NCBI GenBank assembly: GCA_002049945.1
Contig: MVCT01000122.1
Location: forward strand, 1-7,887
Origin: Candidatus Cloacimonas sp. 4484_140
Lineage (GTDB): Bacteria; Cloacimonadota; Cloacimonadia; JGIOTU-2
Direction of reading: 5' to 3'
DNA length: 7,887 nt
Below, in pieces: positions 5,231 through 7,887 of the stretch (the first letter of the stretch is position 1; the number at the start of each line of letters is the position of its first letter). The position numbers and the translations under genes are program-made. The notes beneath the pieces were generated by a model. That model searched no databases, was not told where the DNA came from, and saw nothing but the letters and a program-made list of their open reading frames with translations.

Positions 5231-6454
5231 ATGAAAAAATTTCTACTTTTAATTACTATGTTATTCATGTTTTCACAGCTCTGGGGTCATGACGTGTATA
5301 TTGTGAACAGCAATGACGAAACGCTTTCGCATTATGATACGGTCACGCAGATTTTAGAAAATCACATACTCCAGCTCGGGCAGTACGCCAATCAAATTGT
5401 CATTCAGAACAGCATGGGATACGTGGTCAATTCCGGTGTGCACAACATACAAGTAATCGATCTTGAAACCGAGACGACTCTTGATCACATCCAGTGCCCG
5501 AACGGCTCAAATCCTTATTGGATGGCGCTTCATCCGGGAGGCGATAAAGCTTATGTGAGCGGGCTTTTTACTAATACTGTTTATGTAATCGATCTCATTG
5601 AAAATTCCGTTGTAAATTCCCTGTCAGTGGGGTCGGTACCCGAAGGAATGATTGTATATGATGACAAATTATTCGTCATGAATTCCTCTTATGGTTCGCC
5701 GACAGGAAGCGTAACGGTAATAGATGTGAACAACGATTCTGTGCTTGATCAAATTCCTGTCGGGAATAATCCGCAGTTTGGTGCGGTCGATGCAATGGGA
5801 AGACTGCATGTTGTCTGTACAGGAAATTATGGCTATGGCAATCCCCCAGTTTGGGGAAATATTTACATAATAAATACTACAACTCATGAAGTAATCACAA
5901 CTCTGGAAATCGGTGGATCACCAACGAAAATCGCAATCCATCCAAACGGCACTGCCTATCTCGCAGACGGATTTGGGCTTGGGTTCATGGCGTATAATTC
6001 AATTGATCTTTCAATTATTCACTCTGCAATCGACCTTTGGGCAAGTGGCGGGAGCTTCATTCAGTTTGATGAGAACGGCATACTCTATCTTGGAGATTCT
6101 GTTGACTGGATCAATAATGGGAAAGTATATATCTATTCTGAAAACGAGGAGCTTCTTCACACACTTACATTCTCAAACTCGACCACAATTTCTTTTTCTG
6201 AAACCACCCGTCTTCGCTCTGCTACGCCGTGGCAGGCGAATTTACACGAATTAAAACGAATTAAGATTTATAATGTAAAAGGACAACTTACTAAAACCAT
6301 TACCTCGTTCCCAAACCCCAGTTTGGGAACGCTTAAAGCAGTATGGGATGGTACGGACAACTCTGGCAATATAGTTCCGGGCGGTGTTTATCTTTACAAA
6401 ATTATTGGGAATGAAATAGAAACGTCATTTCATAAAATGATCTATTTGAAATAA
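5231..6454 (+). CDS. Secreted YncE/YVTN-type beta-propeller with FlgD-like sorting tail
   Basis: Residues 1-19 are a signal peptide (MKKFLLLITMLFMFSQLWG) without a lipobox. Residues ~20-315 are repeated propeller blades of the YncE/YVTN type: NIQVIDLETETTLDHI, TVYVIDLIENSVVNSLSVGSVP, SVTVIDVNNDSVLDQIPVGNNP and NIYIINTTTHEVITTLEIGGSP. Residues ~317-407 are a FlgD-like Ig/sorting domain (TTISFS, RIKIYNVKGQL, VWDGTDNSGN, GGVYLYKI, HKMIYLK) that usually targets proteins to the cell surface. Two dispersed repeats are translated inside this tail (residues ~327-336 and 359-367). An AAAGGA site (5221-5226) precedes the ATG, 15 bp after the receptor. Propeller next to a TonB receptor and BtuD-like ATPase recalls BtuG, the surface B12-binding propeller of Bacteroides. 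Ligand capture for the receptor is plausible but inferred. Confidence 0.82.
   Translation: MKKFLLLITMLFMFSQLWGHDVYIVNSNDETLSHYDTVTQILENHILQLGQYANQIVIQNSMGYVVNSGVHNIQVIDLETETTLDHIQCPNGSNPYWMALHPGGDKAYVSGLFTNTVYVIDLIENSVVNSLSVGSVPEGMIVYDDKLFVMNSSYGSPTGSVTVIDVNNDSVLDQIPVGNNPQFGAVDAMGRLHVVCTGNYGYGNPPVWGNIYIINTTTHEVITTLEIGGSPTKIAIHPNGTAYLADGFGLGFMAYNSIDLSIIHSAIDLWASGGSFIQFDENGILYLGDSVDWINNGKVYIYSENEELLHTLTFSNSTTISFSETTRLRSATPWQANLHELKRIKIYNVKGQLTKTITSFPNPSLGTLKAVWDGTDNSGNIVPGGVYLYKIIGNEIETSFHKMIYLK
6201..6240 (-). repeat. 40-bp dispersed repeat inserted in frame in the propeller gene
   Basis: The reverse complement matches 159-198 at 34 of 40 positions, the first 20 without mismatch. Bases 6213-6240 form an imperfect hairpin (TTCGC-CTGC-ACG arms). 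It is translated as RLRSATPWQA (327-336) between ISFSETT and NLHELKRIKIYN. Removing those ten residues leaves a normal-looking FlgD-like strand-turn-strand. Confidence 0.75.
6306..6331. repeat. Palindromic dispersed repeat within the propeller gene
   Basis: Perfect 11-bp inverted arms CGTTCCCAAAC and GTTTGGGAACG enclose the loop CCCA. The element is translated in frame as SFPNPSLGT (359-367) in the FlgD-like domain, where most relatives have a short turn. The same element recurs at 6485-6510. It has no T-run and lies in a gene, so it is not a terminator. Confidence 0.8.
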
Positions 6455-6456
6455 TG

Positions 6457-6478
6457 TGAACTATAAAGAATTCCTAAA
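6457..6478 (+). repeat. Upstream copy of the folC start, 22-bp direct repeat
   Basis: This copy starts tgaactataaagaattc and matches 6557-6578, which covers codons 1-8 of folC, at 21 of 22 positions and exactly 100 bp upstream. The one difference is synonymous (CTA versus TTA, Leu). From GTG at 6456 it can be read for only 19 codons, through the palindrome at 6485-6510, to a TAA at 6513-6515. It looks like the remnant of a former or duplicated folC start. Confidence 0.7.
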
Positions 6479-6484
6479 TCGTCT

Positions 6485-6510
6485 CGTTCCTAAGCCCCAG
6501 CTTGGGAACG
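6485..6510. repeat. Palindromic dispersed repeat, intergenic copy
   Basis: Arms CGTTCCTAAGC and GCTTGGGAACG enclose the loop CCCA; ten of eleven pairs match and the remaining one is a G-T wobble in RNA. It is the same family as 6306-6331. It lies between the propeller stop and folC, where the transcript hairpin might act as a processing or stability element. The following bases (tataaaataa) are not a T-run, so a terminator role is unsupported. Confidence 0.75.
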
Positions 6511-6555
6511 TATAAAATAATTAATTGCTATATATAAAATACAAAGTAAAATCAA

Positions 6556-7848
6556 ATGAACTATAAAGAATTCTTAAAAGAAATATTTGCAAAGACCGCA
6601 ACAGACAGAAAGATCGAACTAACCAGGATCAAGAAATTTCTTGATGAGATCGGCAATCCTGAAAAGAAAATACAGGGAATTCATGTTGCCGGGACAAACG
6701 GCAAGGGCTCAACCTGTGCAGCTATTGAGTCTATCTTACATTCACACGATTTCACAGTTGGACTCAACACATCTCCACACCTTGTTGATTACAAAGAGCG
6801 CTTCCGCATTAATAAGGAAGAAGTTGAGCCCGAAGATTTGCTTGCATTGTATCTCAAAAGAAAACATACACACGAAAAATACGACACCACTTACTTTGAG
6901 ATTTCAACTGCAATTGCATTCGAGCTCTTCCATAAAAAAAATGTAGATTTCTCAATTATGGAAGTCGGACTCGGGGGACGGCTCGATGCAAGTGTGCTGC
7001 TTAATGCGGTTATTACTGTCATTACAAATATTGAATATGACCACACAAAATCACTGGGTAAAACACTGCCAAAGATAGCGCTCGAAAAAGCAGGAATTCT
7101 AAAAAGCGAGATACCACTTGTTCTTGGTGCAACACGTTCCTCTGCGCGAAAAGCTATTCTCCAAAGAGCAAAATCACTTGCTTGTCCGGTTATTGAGTAT
7201 AATAAAATAGTTACTGTTTCTCATGAAAGGTATGATGAAAATGGGATTTATTATGACATCTCGATTCCATCATACAATATAAGCTGGCAGCATCTGTACT
7301 GCAATCTTGCGGGAGCACACCAGGTTGGAAATACTGCGCTGGCAATTTTCGTATGTGCTGTTCTTTCCAAAATGTATGGATTTAAACTTGACGAGGATAA
7401 AACAAGGAAGGCACTGCACACTATTGTCTGGAATGGGCGCCTGCAAAGAATTGCACAAAACCCCACGATCATTCTCGATGGAGCGCACAATCCCGCAGGA
7501 ATGAGACAGCTCGTTCAAAACATCAAATCGATATATAAATACAAACGGCTCATCGTTGTTCTCGGTATTCTGTATGATAAAAACATCCAAAAGATGGTGA
7601 GCACAATTTCTGAGATCGCAGATATTTTTGTCATCAGCAAATCCCAGTCTCACAGGGCTGCTGCGGTTGAAACTCTGGAGAAAGAAGTTCAAAAAACAGG
7701 AATAAAATATTATAAAGAGCCGGACAGTATTTCTGCGTTTGAACATGCAAAGAAAATCGCAGACAAGGAGGACCTCATCTGCGTAAGTGGCTCTTTATAT
7801 ACTATTGGTGAGGTGCTTGCATATCATCAAAAGAAACTATCCGATTAA
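6556..7848 (+). CDS. folC: Bifunctional folylpolyglutamate synthase / dihydrofolate synthase
   Basis: This is a Mur-ligase-fold enzyme that adds glutamate to dihydropteroate and to reduced folates in the cytosol, using ATP. At 430 residues it has the usual family length. The P-loop is GTNGKGS (46-52). Other family motifs are SPHLVDYKERFRIN (73-86), EVGLGGRLDA (136-145), the YDHT segment (161-164), EKAGIL (177-182, the carbamylated-lysine region), WNGRLQ (292-297), DGAHNPAG (308-315) and the final SGSLYTIGEVL (411-421). All expected motifs are present, so it should be active. No strong ribosome site precedes the ATG. It follows the propeller after 101 bp of repeat-derived DNA and is functionally unrelated to the uptake genes. 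A similar start copy lies 100 bp upstream. Confidence 0.95.
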   Translation: MNYKEFLKEIFAKTATDRKIELTRIKKFLDEIGNPEKKIQGIHVAGTNGKGSTCAAIESILHSHDFTVGLNTSPHLVDYKERFRINKEEVEPEDLLALYLKRKHTHEKYDTTYFEISTAIAFELFHKKNVDFSIMEVGLGGRLDASVLLNAVITVITNIEYDHTKSLGKTLPKIALEKAGILKSEIPLVLGATRSSARKAILQRAKSLACPVIEYNKIVTVSHERYDENGIYYDISIPSYNISWQHLYCNLAGAHQVGNTALAIFVCAVLSKMYGFKLDEDKTRKALHTIVWNGRLQRIAQNPTIILDGAHNPAGMRQLVQNIKSIYKYKRLIVVLGILYDKNIQKMVSTISEIADIFVISKSQSHRAAAVETLEKEVQKTGIKYYKEPDSISAFEHAKKIADKEDLICVSGSLYTIGEVLAYHQKKLSD

Positions 7849-7855
7849 AAACCTT

Positions 7856-7887
7856 GTCATTTTGAGCGGAATATAATGAAGCGAAGA
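7856..7887 (+). repeat. Partial dispersed repeat at the window edge
   Basis: The bases after folC (starting tgtcattttgagcgg) have the form of the common intergenic repeat family TGTCATTCTGAGCGAAG. The last 15 bases (7873-7887) match 111-125 at 11 of 15. The window ends inside it, so its full length is unknown. Confidence 0.4.

Noticed and set aside
6306..6510. Two palindromes considered as a minimal CRISPR or attachment-site pair
   Set aside because: Only two copies, spacing of 179 bp, one inside a coding sequence, and no cas or integrase gene nearby.
6485..6510. Intergenic palindrome as a rho-independent terminator between the propeller gene and folC
   Set aside because: It is a copy of a dispersed repeat and is followed by tataaaataa rather than a T-run on either strand.
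7251..7746. Long open frames antisense to folC
   Set aside because: They lie opposite a fully motif-supported folC gene, have no recognisable domain and no ribosome site; they are by-products of its codon use.

Overview
The window is AT-rich bacterial DNA holding two divergent gene groups, one downstream folate gene and many small dispersed repeats. The host is probably an uncultured, Gram-negative, anaerobe-like lineage of the Fibrobacteres-Chlorobi-Bacteroidetes neighbourhood. Candidatus Cloacimonadota is my best guess and is inference only. Support comes from a TonB-dependent receptor (so an outer membrane), a secreted beta-propeller ending in a FlgD-like sorting domain (IYNVKGQL...WDGTDNSG...GVYLYK), an Isc-type rather than full Suf system, and palindromic repeats of the CGTTCCCAAAC type.

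Layout. Positions 1-228 are non-coding and carry three small repeat units. On the minus strand, 2239 to 229, lies a compact operon: an Rrf2/IscR-like regulator, an IscS-like cysteine desulfurase and an IscU-like scaffold. A promoter with 17-bp spacing and an overlapping inverted repeat (2268-2296) precedes it. On the plus strand are a FepC/BtuD-type ABC ATPase (2303-3097), a TonB-dependent receptor (3090-5215) and a secreted YncE/YVTN-type beta-propeller (5231-6454). After a 101-bp repeat-bearing gap comes folC (6556-7848). The window ends inside another dispersed repeat.

How the genes fit together. The minus operon looks like a minimal Fe-S assembly unit under a putative Fe-S-sensing repressor. 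The plus operon looks like uptake of a metal complex (siderophore, heme or corrinoid). ATPase plus TonB receptor plus surface propeller resembles the Bacteroides BtuD/BtuB/BtuG arrangement for vitamin B12, but the substrate is not provable here and no permease or binding protein is present. The shared 63-bp intergenic region suggests co-regulation of Fe-S assembly and uptake.

Most notable points. (1) The receptor is split by a frameshift that is exactly explained by a tandem 8-bp duplication (4493-4508); removing one copy restores a 705-residue protein. (2) A 40-bp repeat also present at 159-198 sits in frame inside the propeller's C-terminal domain, and a second, unrelated palindromic repeat is translated about 65 bp later. 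(3) That palindrome recurs before folC, between two copies of the folC start spaced exactly 100 bp apart. (4) The cysteine desulfurase lacks about 80 residues, including the PLP-phosphate loop. (5) The IscU scaffold carries a degenerate DUF59/MIP18-like tail.
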